Below, one piece after another: positions 1 to 8,351 of a stretch of 64,000 nucleotides of DNA. The stretch is taken from contig NZ_ABCM01000019.1 of NCBI RefSeq assembly GCF_000170795.1, forward strand, positions 53,612 to 117,611, read 5' to 3'. A model generated the notes under the pieces. The model did not search any database. It was not told where the DNA came from and saw only the letters and a program-made list of their open reading frames with translations. The stretch comes from Pedobacter sp. BAL39 (GTDB lineage Bacteria > Bacteroidota > Bacteroidia > Sphingobacteriales > Sphingobacteriaceae). The translations under genes were made by a program, and so were the position numbers. Positions within the stretch are counted from its first letter, which is position 1, and each line of letters opens with the position of its first letter.

Positions 1-2
1 GT

Positions 3-671
3 CGCAATGTGATTGCCCTATCCAAAAAAGGTAAATCCATTGCTGATCGGTTAAACCAACAATGTGCTGATGTGGATGCCGCCATTGAAGGCGTCATTGC
101 AGAGGCCCGTCATAATCTATGGGAAGCGCTCGCAGAATGGGAATATTTGCTGGACCAGAAGCCACTATTGAAACGCGTTCAGGAGCAGCGCAAGCAAAGG
201 GAAAGTAAAGAGGTACAAATTGTGGATTATACCGACGAGTATCAGCAAGCATTCAAGGCGCTCAATGAACAGTGGATCTCTACCTATTTTGAAATCGAAG
301 AGACAGATAGAAAGGCATTGGACAATCCCAAATCATACATCCTCGACAAGGGTGGAAAAATCTTTGTGGCGCTTTACCAGGCTGAACCAGTCGGCGTCTG
401 TTCTTTAATAAAAATGGAAGATTCAGACTACCAGTATGAAATGGCAAAGATGGCTGTCTCTCCTGAGGTTCAGGGCAAAAGTATCGGCTGGTTACTTGGC
501 CTGGCTGTAGTAGATGCCGCAAAGCAGCTTGGTGCCTCAAAGTTATACCTGGAAAGCAATACCCTGCTGAAACCAGCCATCAATCTTTATCACAAACTGG
601 GTTTCCAAAAAGTGGTTGGACGCTCCACCCCTTATGCCCGTTGCAATATCCAAATGGAATTGGTATTATGA
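3..671 (+). CDS. MarR-type regulator fused to GNAT N-acetyltransferase (5' partial)
   Basis: The reading frame is open to the left edge, so the gene starts outside the window and the GTG at 9 is internal. The visible N-terminal part (ALSKKGKSIADRL) matches the wing end and last helix of a MarR winged-helix domain. From about 210 onward comes a GNAT domain: the acetyl-CoA loop is represented by VSPEVQGKSIGWLLG and the C-terminal strand by NLYHKLGFQKV. Such MarR-GNAT fusions are a known family and are thought to combine DNA binding with acetylation of a small molecule. The substrate cannot be inferred. The stop overlaps a downstream ATG (ATGA). Confidence 0.85.
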   Translation, partial: RNVIALSKKGKSIADRLNQQCADVDAAIEGVIAEARHNLWEALAEWEYLLDQKPLLKRVQEQRKQRESKEVQIVDYTDEYQQAFKALNEQWISTYFEIEETDRKALDNPKSYILDKGGKIFVALYQAEPVGVCSLIKMEDSDYQYEMAKMAVSPEVQGKSIGWLLGLAVVDAAKQLGASKLYLESNTLLKPAINLYHKLGFQKVVGRSTPYARCNIQMELVL

Positions 672-814
672 TCACCTGGTTTACTATGCCATGCAAAAGA
701 TTGATTAAGGATTTGCTGCAAGGAGGAATATCCTTAAATTTGCCGGCGACACATGAAGGTGACGTAATTGATATTGCATTACCTTCGGTTAAAGACTGTA
801 TTACCTTCGATTAA
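668..814 (+). CDS. Possible 48-residue ORF overlapping the GNAT stop
   Basis: An ATG at 668 overlaps the stop of the MarR-GNAT gene in an ATGA arrangement typical of translational coupling, and the frame stays open for 48 codons. The product (MITWFTMPCKRLIKDLL... ending KDCITFD) has no motif I recognise. The only support is position and the otherwise empty 164-base gap before the next gene. It may be chance. Confidence 0.25.
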   Translation: MITWFTMPCKRLIKDLLQGGISLNLPATHEGDVIDIALPSVKDCITFD

Positions 815-835
815 AGAATAAATTAATAAAACAGA

Positions 836-1087
836 ATGGAAGAAAACGATTTTGTATCCATCTGGCTGGAAGAAAGTGGCAACCCGGCTATAGAGGAACT
901 CACGCGTATAAATATGGAAGTTGTTGGCAATACGACAAAAGTTTTAGCAGATAAAGGTTTGACTGAAGATGACCTTTCTGTCCTTGTAGACATCAACCCT
1001 GAAGAGATCAAAAGATGGATGACGGGCAGACATGCTTTTAGCATCAATACCTTGAAGATGATCTCCGGCAAGCTCCATGAAAACTAA
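836..1087 (+). CDS. Small HTH (XRE-like) protein
   Basis: An 83-residue acidic protein. Residues about 35-80 (KVLADKGLTEDDLSVLVDI, then RWMTGRHAFSINTLKMI) resemble the five-helix XRE/Cro fold in which an agent binds DNA through the second and third helices. The N-terminal 30 residues are typical of stand-alone antitoxin-like or orphan HTH proteins common in Sphingobacteriaceae. No toxin partner is next to it: the neighbours are a MarR-GNAT gene upstream and a convergent SDR gene downstream. The target is unknown. Confidence 0.65.
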   Translation: MEENDFVSIWLEESGNPAIEELTRINMEVVGNTTKVLADKGLTEDDLSVLVDINPEEIKRWMTGRHAFSINTLKMISGKLHEN

Positions 1088-1107
1088 GACCTCATGATTT
1101 TATAAAT

Positions 1108-1158
1108 TGGATTTACACCCGGGAGTTTAAAAAATGAACACTCCCGGGTGTAAATCCA
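1108..1158. terminator. Bidirectional terminator-like hairpin
   Basis: Two perfectly complementary 19-base arms (1108-1126 and 1140-1158, core ACACCCGGGAGT) enclose a 13-base A-rich loop. The hairpin lies between convergent genes ending at 1087 and 1183, where a shared transcription terminator is expected. There is no strong T-run on either side. Confidence 0.75.
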
Positions 1159-1182
1159 GGGTCAGCGACTTACCATCTGACT

Positions 1183-2073
1183 TTAAAAATAAGTACCTTC
1201 CTGCAGGTCGCTGATCAACCCTTTTTCTACAGGGGTCCATCCCAGCTGTTCTTTTGTAAATTCGCTCGTTGCAGGACAATCCAGCCCGGCAAAATGACCA
1301 ATCCATCCAAAGTGGACGCCGGCCTCTTCTGCTGTTTTCGAAACTACAGGCAGACGAAGCTTAGCTCCAATCACTTCAGCGATCTCTTTCATCGGTATGC
1401 CAGTGTCGGCAACACCATGATACTTTGCTCCTGCTTTTCCTTTCTCCAGCGCCAGTCTGAACAACCTTGCTGCATCCAGCCGGTGTACTGCGGGCCAGTG
1501 ATTGCTACCGTCGCCGATGTATGCAGCCACCCCCTTCTCGCGGGCAATATTGATCAGTACTGGTACAAAACCATGGTCATCGTCGCCATGTACCGATGGT
1601 GGAAGGCGAACAATGGCGGCGCGGACACCTTTTTCCGCAAAGGAGAGCAATACTTCTTCCGACTTACCGCGGGGAATGGCGGCATTGTCGCTCGCCACTT
1701 CATCAGCTTCAGTGCCTACATTTCCGGGATTCAGCAAACCGATTCCTGACGTTACGATCAGTGGCTTTCCTGTACCTTCCAATACAGAGCCCATTGCAGC
1801 AATGGCAAGCCTGTCCGTTTCGCATGCGGCTACGTAATCCGTAAAGTCGTGTATAAAACCAGCATGAATTACCCCGTCTACAGACGCAGCAGCACTTTTC
1901 AGGCTGTCCAGATCATTTAAAGATCCTGCATGCACTTCCGCACCCGCCGCGATCAGCGCATTTGATGAGGCTTCGGAGCGGGCCAGCCCCAGTACCTGAT
2001 GTCCAGCCTGTATAAGTTCTTTGACAATTGCGGAGCCGATAAAACCGGTGGCTCCAGTTAAAAATACGCGCAT
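1183..2073 (-). CDS. SDR family NAD(P)-dependent epimerase/reductase
   Basis: A 296-residue extended SDR-type protein. It begins with a Rossmann strand and the NAD(P)-binding motif TGATGFIG (residues about 6-13), and continues with the GVIHAGF and VTSGIG strands of the same fold. The usual YxxxK pair is not clear: the equivalent segment holds PRGKSEE, as in NAD-dependent epimerase-like proteins that act as reductases. A longer reading frame begins at 2160, but the start at 2073 (MRVFLTGATG) is preferred because the fold begins there. It follows the Crp/Fnr-like regulator gene on the same strand by 83 bases, so the regulator may control it. Substrate unknown. Confidence 0.85.
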   Translation of the reverse strand: MRVFLTGATGFIGSAIVKELIQAGHQVLGLARSEASSNALIAAGAEVHAGSLNDLDSLKSAAASVDGVIHAGFIHDFTDYVAACETDRLAIAAMGSVLEGTGKPLIVTSGIGLLNPGNVGTEADEVASDNAAIPRGKSEEVLLSFAEKGVRAAIVRLPPSVHGDDDHGFVPVLINIAREKGVAAYIGDGSNHWPAVHRLDAARLFRLALEKGKAGAKYHGVADTGIPMKEIAEVIGAKLRLPVVSKTAEEAGVHFGWIGHFAGLDCPATSEFTKEQLGWTPVEKGLISDLQEGTYF

Positions 2074-2156
2074 AATTTTGTGATTATAATGATGATTAAA
2101 CCATACAAAATTGCTCAGGATTTCTTTGTAAAAAGAGGACATTTGTCCCATTTTAA

Positions 2157-2735
2157 TCATCGCCCCAACTGCGCCCGCCTGATCCTTGTAATGGTCTTAC
2201 GGGATACACCCAGATACGAGGCGACCATGTGCAGCGGTACACGCGCAAAAATTTCAGGGTGGCTCTTCACAAAAGCATCATACTTTTCTTCGGCGGTAGC
2301 GCTCAGCGACTGGAAAACACGTTCCCGGGTAATGCTCAGGTTTCTGGAAACCAACTGGTCCGAAAAGGTCTTCAGCTCAGGAATCCGTGCCAGCAGTTCA
2401 TCAAAAGCATCTTTGGTCCACAAAATGACATCACATTCTTCCAGCGCATCAATGATATAATCAGAAGGAGTCTGGTTGTGGTAGCTGTCGGGCTCCAATG
2501 TCCACCAGTATCTTGAGGAAAACCAGATCAGGTGTTCAGTACCGTCTTCAGTGACGCGGTACCCACGCAACAATCCCCTGGCTACAAAAGCCTTGTGCCT
2601 GCAAATCTCACCCTGGTGCAGCAACACCTCATTTTTGCGAAGTGTTCGCTTAACTGCAGTGGATAACATCAACTGAATCTGCCCCTCGTTCAGCCGGGTA
2701 TTTTTCTGAATATAAGCATGGAAGTCTGAAAACAT
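2157..2735 (-). CDS. Crp/Fnr family transcriptional regulator
   Basis: A 192-residue protein with an N-terminal cyclic-nucleotide-binding-like beta-roll (RTLRKNEVLLHQGEICRHKAFVARGLLRGY) and a C-terminal winged helix (VPLHMVASYLGVSRKTITRIRR). The arginine that contacts cAMP in true CRP is not evident, as in most Bacteroidota members of this family. Start chosen at 2735 (MFSDFHAYIQ), because residues before it are not conserved in the family. It lies directly upstream of the SDR gene and is divergent from the MscS gene. A role as local regulator of the SDR gene is inference. Confidence 0.85.
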   Translation of the reverse strand: MFSDFHAYIQKNTRLNEGQIQLMLSTAVKRTLRKNEVLLHQGEICRHKAFVARGLLRGYRVTEDGTEHLIWFSSRYWWTLEPDSYHNQTPSDYIIDALEECDVILWTKDAFDELLARIPELKTFSDQLVSRNLSITRERVFQSLSATAEEKYDAFVKSHPEIFARVPLHMVASYLGVSRKTITRIRRAQLGR

Positions 2736-2770
2736 AGCGGAGGTAAAAGTAAAGAAAATGTGCAACTAAA

Positions 2771-2790
2771 TTACTTTAACTTACTTTAAC
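2771..2790. repeat. Tandem 10-bp repeat in divergent promoter region
   Basis: TTACTTTAAC occurs twice in direct succession, 35 bases upstream of the Crp/Fnr-type gene and about 100 bases upstream of the MscS gene. It may be a regulator site or simple sequence. Confidence 0.5.
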
Positions 2791-2822
2791 CAAATCACAT
2801 CGCAGATCACAATTCTATTTTC

Positions 2823-2830
2823 TATTTTTG
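2823..2830 (+). promoter_or_regulatory. Bacteroidota-type -7 element for the MscS gene
   Basis: TATTTTTG fits the TAnnTTTG consensus of the housekeeping sigma factor in this phylum and lies about 60 bases before the start codon. A clear -33 TTTG/TTG partner is not visible. Confidence 0.4.
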
Positions 2831-2889
2831 GCAAGTCCTGAAAAGCATAGATCCCGATGCCGGACACACCTTAATCTCTGAACACATAC

Positions 2890-5247
2890 ATGATAAAGAA
2901 AAGTCTATTTTCAGCAACAATTCGCAATTTTGCCTGCGCTCTATTGTTATGCTGCTTTGCTATCAATACTTACGGCCAGAAAAACCAGCATTCTCAGGAT
3001 CAGGACCTTTCCATCCTATCCGATTCTACGACGCTGACAAAGGGCGATTACCTTGCGCATCTAGAAAAGGTATTTGAGGCTGTCAATAAAGTTCCGGTAA
3101 CGGTATCCTCATTTAAGAAACTGGATCCCATCACGGCACACCTGACACAGGATGAGGCTGCGCTCGCACTCCTTAAAAGCCGGCTGACTGCTGCAGAACG
3201 TACACCCAATCTGCAGAACCTTCAGATGGACGAAACCCTGCTTGAAGAACTACAGAGTAACAACAAAGATTGCCTGGCAGACCTGGACGAATATGAAAAA
3301 CAGCTTAGGGAACTGAAAACTGAAATCCTCAACCTTCGTAAGGATACCGTGCTCATCAAAATGTTCACACTTCCTTCACTCCGCGTGATGTTTAAAGAGC
3401 AGTTTTCTGAGTTACAAAAGAAACATCTGGTAATGGATAGCTTACTGAAGGTCACTACCTTATCGATCAACAATCTGCAAGCAAGAACTTCTGCAAACCT
3501 CATCAATATCAAAGAGCTCATGTACCTTACCGACAAACAGCTGGAGGCGGTAAGCATCAAGGCTTTCGGAAAAGAACGTCGTTACCTCTGGGAATCCGTC
3601 AATGCAAAAGCAAACAGAAGCATCGGGTTCCGAAAATTCATCAATGGAGAACAGGAGATCTCCGGTTATTACTTTGTATATACCCGAAGCAGCCGCGTTT
3701 TGCTGCTTTTCACCTGCCTCACTTTTTTCCTTTGGGTGTTTTTCAATTTCAGGAGTATGAAACAAAGGGAACGCATGGAGACCATCAATGACTTCTCATT
3801 GGTTAATCCTCAACCCTACCTGATTACCTTCATGATGCTGTTTACCCTCGCCCCGATCTTTGACCTGCGTGCACCAGCACTTTACATTGAGTCCGTACAG
3901 GTCATTCTCGCCGTGCTCCTCACCGTATTTTTCCGTAAGAAGCTGGATTCCAGGTTATTTTTATACTGGTGCATCTTTGTAATCTTCCTTCTTGCACCGG
4001 TATTCCTGCGCTTGCTCGGCATGCCCCCAAGATACCAGCGCTGGCTATTGCTGGCCATGAGCCTAAGCTCCGCTACCTATGGCATCCTGGTATGGCGGAT
4101 GCTGGATGAGAAATCAAAGCGCTATAAAATGGTGCTTGCCACAGGCTTCATCTATACTATATTTGCGATCATTGCGACACTATGCAATATCTTCGGAAGA
4201 TTTACCCTCACCCAGATTTTCTATTCTACCGGGGTCAGCTCCTTCCTGAATGCCATCTCCTTGACCATCCTCGCTAAAGTACTGGTAGAAGCATTCCTCC
4301 TCCAGATGAAAAGTAGCAGGATCCGCAAGGGCTATCCGGAGTATTTCGACTGGCAGCCGGTTACTTCAGGCCTGAAGAAAATTACCGGCATCGGCGCAAC
4401 GCTGATCTGGTTTGTCATCTTTACCACCAACCTCAATATCTTTAATGGATTGTATGAGTCTGTGATGGAGGTGCTTGCTGAGAAACGCGTCATTGGAAGT
4501 TTCTCTTTTACGCTTGGTGGCATCGTCCTCTTCCTTGGAATCATCTGGACGGCAAACTTTCTCCAGAAGTATATCGCTTATTTCTTTGGTGATACAGGAG
4601 ACGACAGTTTTGACGACAACAAGGGGGAACGCTCAAAACTGCTGGTCACACGCCTGGTGCTGCTCATCGGTGGATTTCTGATTGCCGTTGCCGCCTCCGG
4701 GCTTCCGATAGACAAAATTACGGTCATCCTTGGCGCACTAGGTGTCGGGATTGGTCTTGGTCTGCAGAACATTGTCAGCAACTTCGTTTCCGGGATCATC
4801 CTGATCTTCGACAAGACCATCCGTATTGGTGATGTTGTGGAGCTGAGCAGTAAAAAAGGAAGGGTAAAAGAAATCGGTGTACGTGCCAGCACCCTCCTGA
4901 GTGAGGAAGGTGCCGAGATTATCATTCCCAATGGATCCATATTGTCCAACAACATCATCAACTGGACACTCAGCAACAACCAGATGCGTGTAGACCTTAC
5001 GCTGTCGATAGCGAAGCCCTTCAACTCCACTGAGGTCGTTGCCCTCATCAGGGAAATCATCGTGGAGAACAGCAACGTGTTCATCAGCAAGGAACCTGTG
5101 ATCATGATCAGCCCTGTGACCAAGCTCAACAGCAACATCAACATCTACTTCTGGTGTAATGACATCTCAAAGGCTGACCTCACCAAGAGCATGATCAACG
5201 CACAGATCTTTGATGTTTTTGAAGAAAAGGGAATTGAGCTGATTTAG
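2890..5247 (+). CDS. Large MscS-family mechanosensitive ion channel
   Basis: A 785-residue protein. A signal peptide (1-29) is followed by a periplasmic, partly coiled-coil region (about 95-215), roughly ten membrane segments starting near residue 267, and a C-terminal MscS module. The glycine/alanine-rich pore helix is visible at about 615-640 (GALGVGIGLGLQNIVSNF), followed by the beta domain (DKTIRIGDVVEL) and the cytoplasmic C-terminal domain. Size and layout resemble MscK/YbdG-like large MscS proteins, far longer than E. coli MscS (286 residues). Its expected role is release of solutes from the cytoplasm on osmotic downshock. It ends 2 bases before the convergent FMN reductase gene. Confidence 0.93.
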   Translation: MIKKSLFSATIRNFACALLLCCFAINTYGQKNQHSQDQDLSILSDSTTLTKGDYLAHLEKVFEAVNKVPVTVSSFKKLDPITAHLTQDEAALALLKSRLTAAERTPNLQNLQMDETLLEELQSNNKDCLADLDEYEKQLRELKTEILNLRKDTVLIKMFTLPSLRVMFKEQFSELQKKHLVMDSLLKVTTLSINNLQARTSANLINIKELMYLTDKQLEAVSIKAFGKERRYLWESVNAKANRSIGFRKFINGEQEISGYYFVYTRSSRVLLLFTCLTFFLWVFFNFRSMKQRERMETINDFSLVNPQPYLITFMMLFTLAPIFDLRAPALYIESVQVILAVLLTVFFRKKLDSRLFLYWCIFVIFLLAPVFLRLLGMPPRYQRWLLLAMSLSSATYGILVWRMLDEKSKRYKMVLATGFIYTIFAIIATLCNIFGRFTLTQIFYSTGVSSFLNAISLTILAKVLVEAFLLQMKSSRIRKGYPEYFDWQPVTSGLKKITGIGATLIWFVIFTTNLNIFNGLYESVMEVLAEKRVIGSFSFTLGGIVLFLGIIWTANFLQKYIAYFFGDTGDDSFDDNKGERSKLLVTRLVLLIGGFLIAVAASGLPIDKITVILGALGVGIGLGLQNIVSNFVSGIILIFDKTIRIGDVVELSSKKGRVKEIGVRASTLLSEEGAEIIIPNGSILSNNIINWTLSNNQMRVDLTLSIAKPFNSTEVVALIREIIVENSNVFISKEPVIMISPVTKLNSNINIYFWCNDISKADLTKSMINAQIFDVFEEKGIELI

Positions 5248-5249
5248 CG

Positions 5250-5813
5250 CTATTCCCCTGCGCTCATTTTTTCTTTCGCCTGAATGCACCAGATCAGCTC
5301 TGAAACAAACTTCTGCGCACGTTTGTCCGTCGCTTCTTTGTCGGCAGGACGACCAGTTTCATCGTATTGGTTCTGCACCTGCGGTACAGGGAACATTGCA
5401 GGTACTACCCAGGCACCGATCTTCCAAAGTGAAAAAACCAGGGAGGTGGTCACCTGTGCACCACCGAAAGGGCCCGCCGAAGCGGTAGCCAATGCAATTG
5501 GTTTACGCTGCCATTCTTTATACAACAGGTCAATGGCATTTTTCAGGCTTGCAGGATATCCCCCATTGTATTCGGGCGTAACCAGGATGACCCCATCCGC
5601 ATTGTTGATCTTCTGCTGATAGTCCAGCATTTGTTCCGTAGGATGTTCAATGTATTGTAAACGCTCATCAAACACCGGAAACTGGTAAGCAGCGAGGTCA
5701 ACAATCTCTACGGTTGCCAGATTGCGTTCTGCAATAAATTGCTGAAAATACAGAGAAAGCCTGTGACTGTTACGTCCCTGACGGACGCTGGTTGAAAGGA
5801 TAATGATATGCAT
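5250..5813 (-). CDS. NADPH-dependent FMN reductase family protein
   Basis: A 187-residue flavodoxin-like protein. The FMN phosphate loop is STSVRQGRNS near the N-terminus, and VTPEYNGGYPASLKNAID is the hallmark of the NADPH-dependent FMN reductase (azoreductase/ArsH-like) family. It probably reduces flavin or quinone in the cytoplasm using NAD(P)H. A frame extends to 5846, but the start at 5813 (MHIIILST) places the first beta strand at the N-terminus. It is separated from the upstream DUF2314 gene by 37 bases and may be co-transcribed with it. Confidence 0.88.
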   Translation of the reverse strand: MHIIILSTSVRQGRNSHRLSLYFQQFIAERNLATVEIVDLAAYQFPVFDERLQYIEHPTEQMLDYQQKINNADGVILVTPEYNGGYPASLKNAIDLLYKEWQRKPIALATASAGPFGGAQVTTSLVFSLWKIGAWVVPAMFPVPQVQNQYDETGRPADKEATDKRAQKFVSELIWCIQAKEKMSAGE

Positions 5814-5850
5814 ACGTAAAGATAAAGAAATCAGCTGATCCTTCAACCGC

Positions 5851-6348
5851 TTAATCTTCGATGATCAGACCGTTTTCCTGATCAAATGTTTTCTTTTCCT
5901 GATCAGACATCTGATCCCTCAGCACACGTATTGTGTAACCACCACGTAGTTTACCGTCTTCAACATACATCCAGTCACTGATGTCCTCATCAGGAACAAG
6001 TACGGTGTCCCCCAACTTCACGGCAGTGGTGGACGTCGGACTATTTCCAATCACACCATTGTAATGCCCATTTTTTTTGACCACATCCGTAAGCCATATG
6101 TGTTCTCCACCATTGGATGTGTCAAACCTCACTTTCAGAGCGATTCCCGTAATTAGTGTATCCTTACTGTCCAGGACAGCATCAAATAGCGACAATGTTT
6201 CATTTGCTTTTTTTATGGCGCCATTCATCCGGGCATCTGTACCTTCAATCTGCAGAACATCAGGCTCTCCTGCCCGTTTGATTACCTTTTGATCCGGGTT
6301 GCAGGAAAACAGAAAGATACAGGATATAAATAAAAATAGGTTTTTCAT
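5851..6348 (-). CDS. DUF2314 lipoprotein
   Basis: A 165-residue lipoprotein with signal peptide and lipobox (FLFSC, Cys16). The rest matches DUF2314: EHIWLTDV, then DTVLVPDEDISDWMYVEDGKLRGGYTIRVL near the C-terminus, a block that is strongly conserved in that family. The biochemical function of DUF2314 is not known; in E. coli the related YegJ is also an exported protein. It is on the same strand as two unrecognised genes upstream and the FMN reductase downstream. Confidence 0.85.
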   Translation of the reverse strand: MKNLFLFISCIFLFSCNPDQKVIKRAGEPDVLQIEGTDARMNGAIKKANETLSLFDAVLDSKDTLITGIALKVRFDTSNGGEHIWLTDVVKKNGHYNGVIGNSPTSTTAVKLGDTVLVPDEDISDWMYVEDGKLRGGYTIRVLRDQMSDQEKKTFDQENGLIIED

Positions 6349-6398
6349 GTGTCAATTGATTTAATGATGTTAAAATTGGTCGGCCGCGGCCAGCACGT

Positions 6399-6983
6399 TT
6401 AATTAAGTGATGGTTGATCATAGAGCAGCGGGTACTTCAGCGGAGAAACGCAGCAAACACTTTTTTCCAGGTTGCGATCGATGAACTCCAGCCATCCCAG
6501 CTTGTCGAATTCCTTTTCAAGGATCAGGCAGGACTGGAAATCAGCATCAGATACTTCAAACCTATTGCCGTCCCTGGTACCTGACATGGAAATATGTATA
6601 GACGAGGTGATGATCCAGATATGTACTTCCTGATTGAATATGGATACCCGCCCGGGCTGTTCCAGATCCTTAAATTCCCTAATCTCATTTTTGAAAGCCT
6701 TAAATTCCTCATAAGAATAAGACTTGCCGATCACGGGCTTTTGAAAGTCCTCCGGGAGCATATTCAGCACGACACCGATCTGATTCATCTTTTTCAACAG
6801 GTCCTCACGACCAGAGAAAGAAATAGCAGCTTTAAACTCGTCGCCGTCATTGGCATGTCCCCCCCAGGCCCTGATGAAATGAAAATAACGGAGTTGCTGT
6901 ACCCAAGATCTCAATTCGCTTTCCGCATGTGTTTCGAAAAGCCAGCTGTCAGGTAGTTTTTCTATAGTTGAGCTGTTTTTCAT
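6399..6983 (-). CDS. Unrecognised cytoplasmic protein
   Basis: A 194-residue soluble protein without signal peptide or membrane segment. I do not recognise a family. It has alternating hydrophobic strands (VHIWIITSSIHISMSG, FQSCLILEKEFDKLGWLEFID) suggesting a small alpha/beta domain, and it ends with a proline-rich tail. Start chosen at 6983 (MKNSSTIEKLPDSW); the longer frame to 7076 would overlap the upstream gene by about 85 bases. It follows that gene by only 7 bases, so the two are very likely one transcript. Its size and neighbourhood are compatible with an immunity-like or accessory protein, which is speculation. Confidence 0.7.
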   Translation of the reverse strand: MKNSSTIEKLPDSWLFETHAESELRSWVQQLRYFHFIRAWGGHANDGDEFKAAISFSGREDLLKKMNQIGVVLNMLPEDFQKPVIGKSYSYEEFKAFKNEIREFKDLEQPGRVSIFNQEVHIWIITSSIHISMSGTRDGNRFEVSDADFQSCLILEKEFDKLGWLEFIDRNLEKSVCCVSPLKYPLLYDQPSLN

Positions 6984-6990
6984 GGGTTTA

Positions 6991-7992
6991 TTAGTTAACA
7001 GTATTTTTTTTATAAAACTTGTAAATTTTCCGCTGTGCATAATAAAAAAGTGTATCCCGATCTGATGCAGGCACATTCAGCTGATCAAAATAGGTATCCG
7101 AATAATGATACAATGACGATTTAAACATTACTTCACTGGCTTTTAGTTTCATTTTAAAATAATACAGGTAGTCTTTGTCGAACATCCCCTGCACACCGCT
7201 GTAACCTTCATTCTGCTCATAGCGTCGTCTTCTCGATCCGTCGTAATCTGAAGACGAAGATGGTGTACCCATGTGCAGCAGGCTCTTTACTTTAATACCG
7301 AGCACGGCCTGGTCATACAAGGTAAAATTAGGATGGCTGATTTCAGGATCTCCACCAATACGAATCGACACTTCGGTGTTGAAATCGCTGTTTTTTTGAT
7401 ATGGAAAGTGCTTGGAAGCTTCAATGGCCAATCCATTTTTCACGACACAATAGTGGCCTTCCTGGTCTTCAAAAAAAATAACAGAAGCAAGGCCGTTTGC
7501 GTGGAATTTGAGAACGCGCAGTCCATCCTTTTTCATTTGATAATTTTCTTGATTTAATTCCACGGCGGGAAACAAGGTACGCTTTGATATATTGTAGATC
7601 TCACAAGCAGCGTAATCATTACGCTTGCCTGCTGTATCGGCCAAACCAATAAACAAAAGACCAGAAATATGATCAAATGCATAGATAGATCCGCTTGGGA
7701 GGCTCCGTTCATAAATCGATTGAAATGACCTGTTCTTCAAACTGAGGCCGAAACCTGCAGCATCCCTGTTGTACTCTAACAGGATGTATTTTGATTCCGG
7801 ATTGTTCCGGTACGCAGATACATTCATGCTGTCAACCGCGATGTTCCCAAAATTGCCGGAGTCTGTGATTTTCGGAAAAAATGGCACCTCGGGCCGCCTG
7901 TCTTTACCAGGTAACTCATATCCTGCCTTATAAAATCCAGCGCAGATTAAAATCAGGAATGCGGACACGATGATGATTATTTTCTTTCTCAT
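6991..7992 (-). CDS. Unrecognised membrane-anchored extracytoplasmic protein
   Basis: A 333-residue protein with one N-terminal hydrophobic segment (residues 4-22, KIIIIVSAFLILICAGFY) that acts as an uncleaved anchor or signal peptide. The exported part is rich in aromatic residues and short strands, with an arginine cluster (GSRRRRYEQNEGY) near residue 255. No family recognised. The first gene of a probable four-gene leftward unit (this gene, the 194-residue protein, the DUF2314 lipoprotein, the FMN reductase), because gaps are short except for 50 bases before the lipoprotein gene. Confidence 0.7.
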   Translation of the reverse strand: MRKKIIIIVSAFLILICAGFYKAGYELPGKDRRPEVPFFPKITDSGNFGNIAVDSMNVSAYRNNPESKYILLEYNRDAAGFGLSLKNRSFQSIYERSLPSGSIYAFDHISGLLFIGLADTAGKRNDYAACEIYNISKRTLFPAVELNQENYQMKKDGLRVLKFHANGLASVIFFEDQEGHYCVVKNGLAIEASKHFPYQKNSDFNTEVSIRIGGDPEISHPNFTLYDQAVLGIKVKSLLHMGTPSSSSDYDGSRRRRYEQNEGYSGVQGMFDKDYLYYFKMKLKASEVMFKSSLYHYSDTYFDQLNVPASDRDTLFYYAQRKIYKFYKKNTVN

Positions 7993-8351
7993 TGGGAAGT
8001 TTTCGCTTTTGTCATTTCATTAAATAGAAAGCTAAGATAATATATTACCCCAGGCTATCGCACAATTATCATTATCTGCCGGATAACAATTGCCATCGAC
8101 CTCTTTTTTTCCAGTATCCGCGTTAATACGATCCGCATTTCCAGTATTGGTTTTTCAATATTGTTTTCCAGCATTGTTTTCCAGCATTGTTTTCCAGCAC
8201 TGGTTTTTCCAGCATACCCGTTTCCAATGGTCCTGGCATTCCGCAAATACTGGGTCAGAGCCGGCAGTTAAAAGGCCAGTTGCCACACCTACAATTTTTA
8301 AAAAAATAAATGCTTGCACTGACGTAATTTGCTGTTACATTTAAGTCAACA
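7993..8351. other. Intergenic region between divergent genes
   Basis: A 359-base stretch between divergently oriented genes. It holds a short tandem repeat at 8147-8214 and AT-rich flanks that probably contain both promoters. No convincing ORF: the 84-codon frame at 8090 merely reads through the repeat. Confidence 0.6.
8147..8214. repeat. 13-bp tandem repeat (TTGTTTTCCAGCA)
   Basis: Three perfect head-to-tail copies of a 13-base unit fill 8161-8199, flanked by degenerate copies at 8147-8160 (TTGGTTTTTCAATA) and 8200-8214 (CTGGTTTTTCCAGCA). There are no spacers, so this is not CRISPR-like. It lies in a divergent promoter region, and copy number could vary by slippage. Confidence 0.85.

Noticed and set aside
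8147..8214. Possible CRISPR array.
   Set aside because: Units are 13 bases and directly adjacent with no spacers, and no cas gene is present.
8090..8344. 84-codon plus-strand ORF across the 13-bp repeat.
   Set aside because: The repetitive peptide (FPALFS, FQHWFFQH) is produced by the DNA repeat and shows no independent coding signal.
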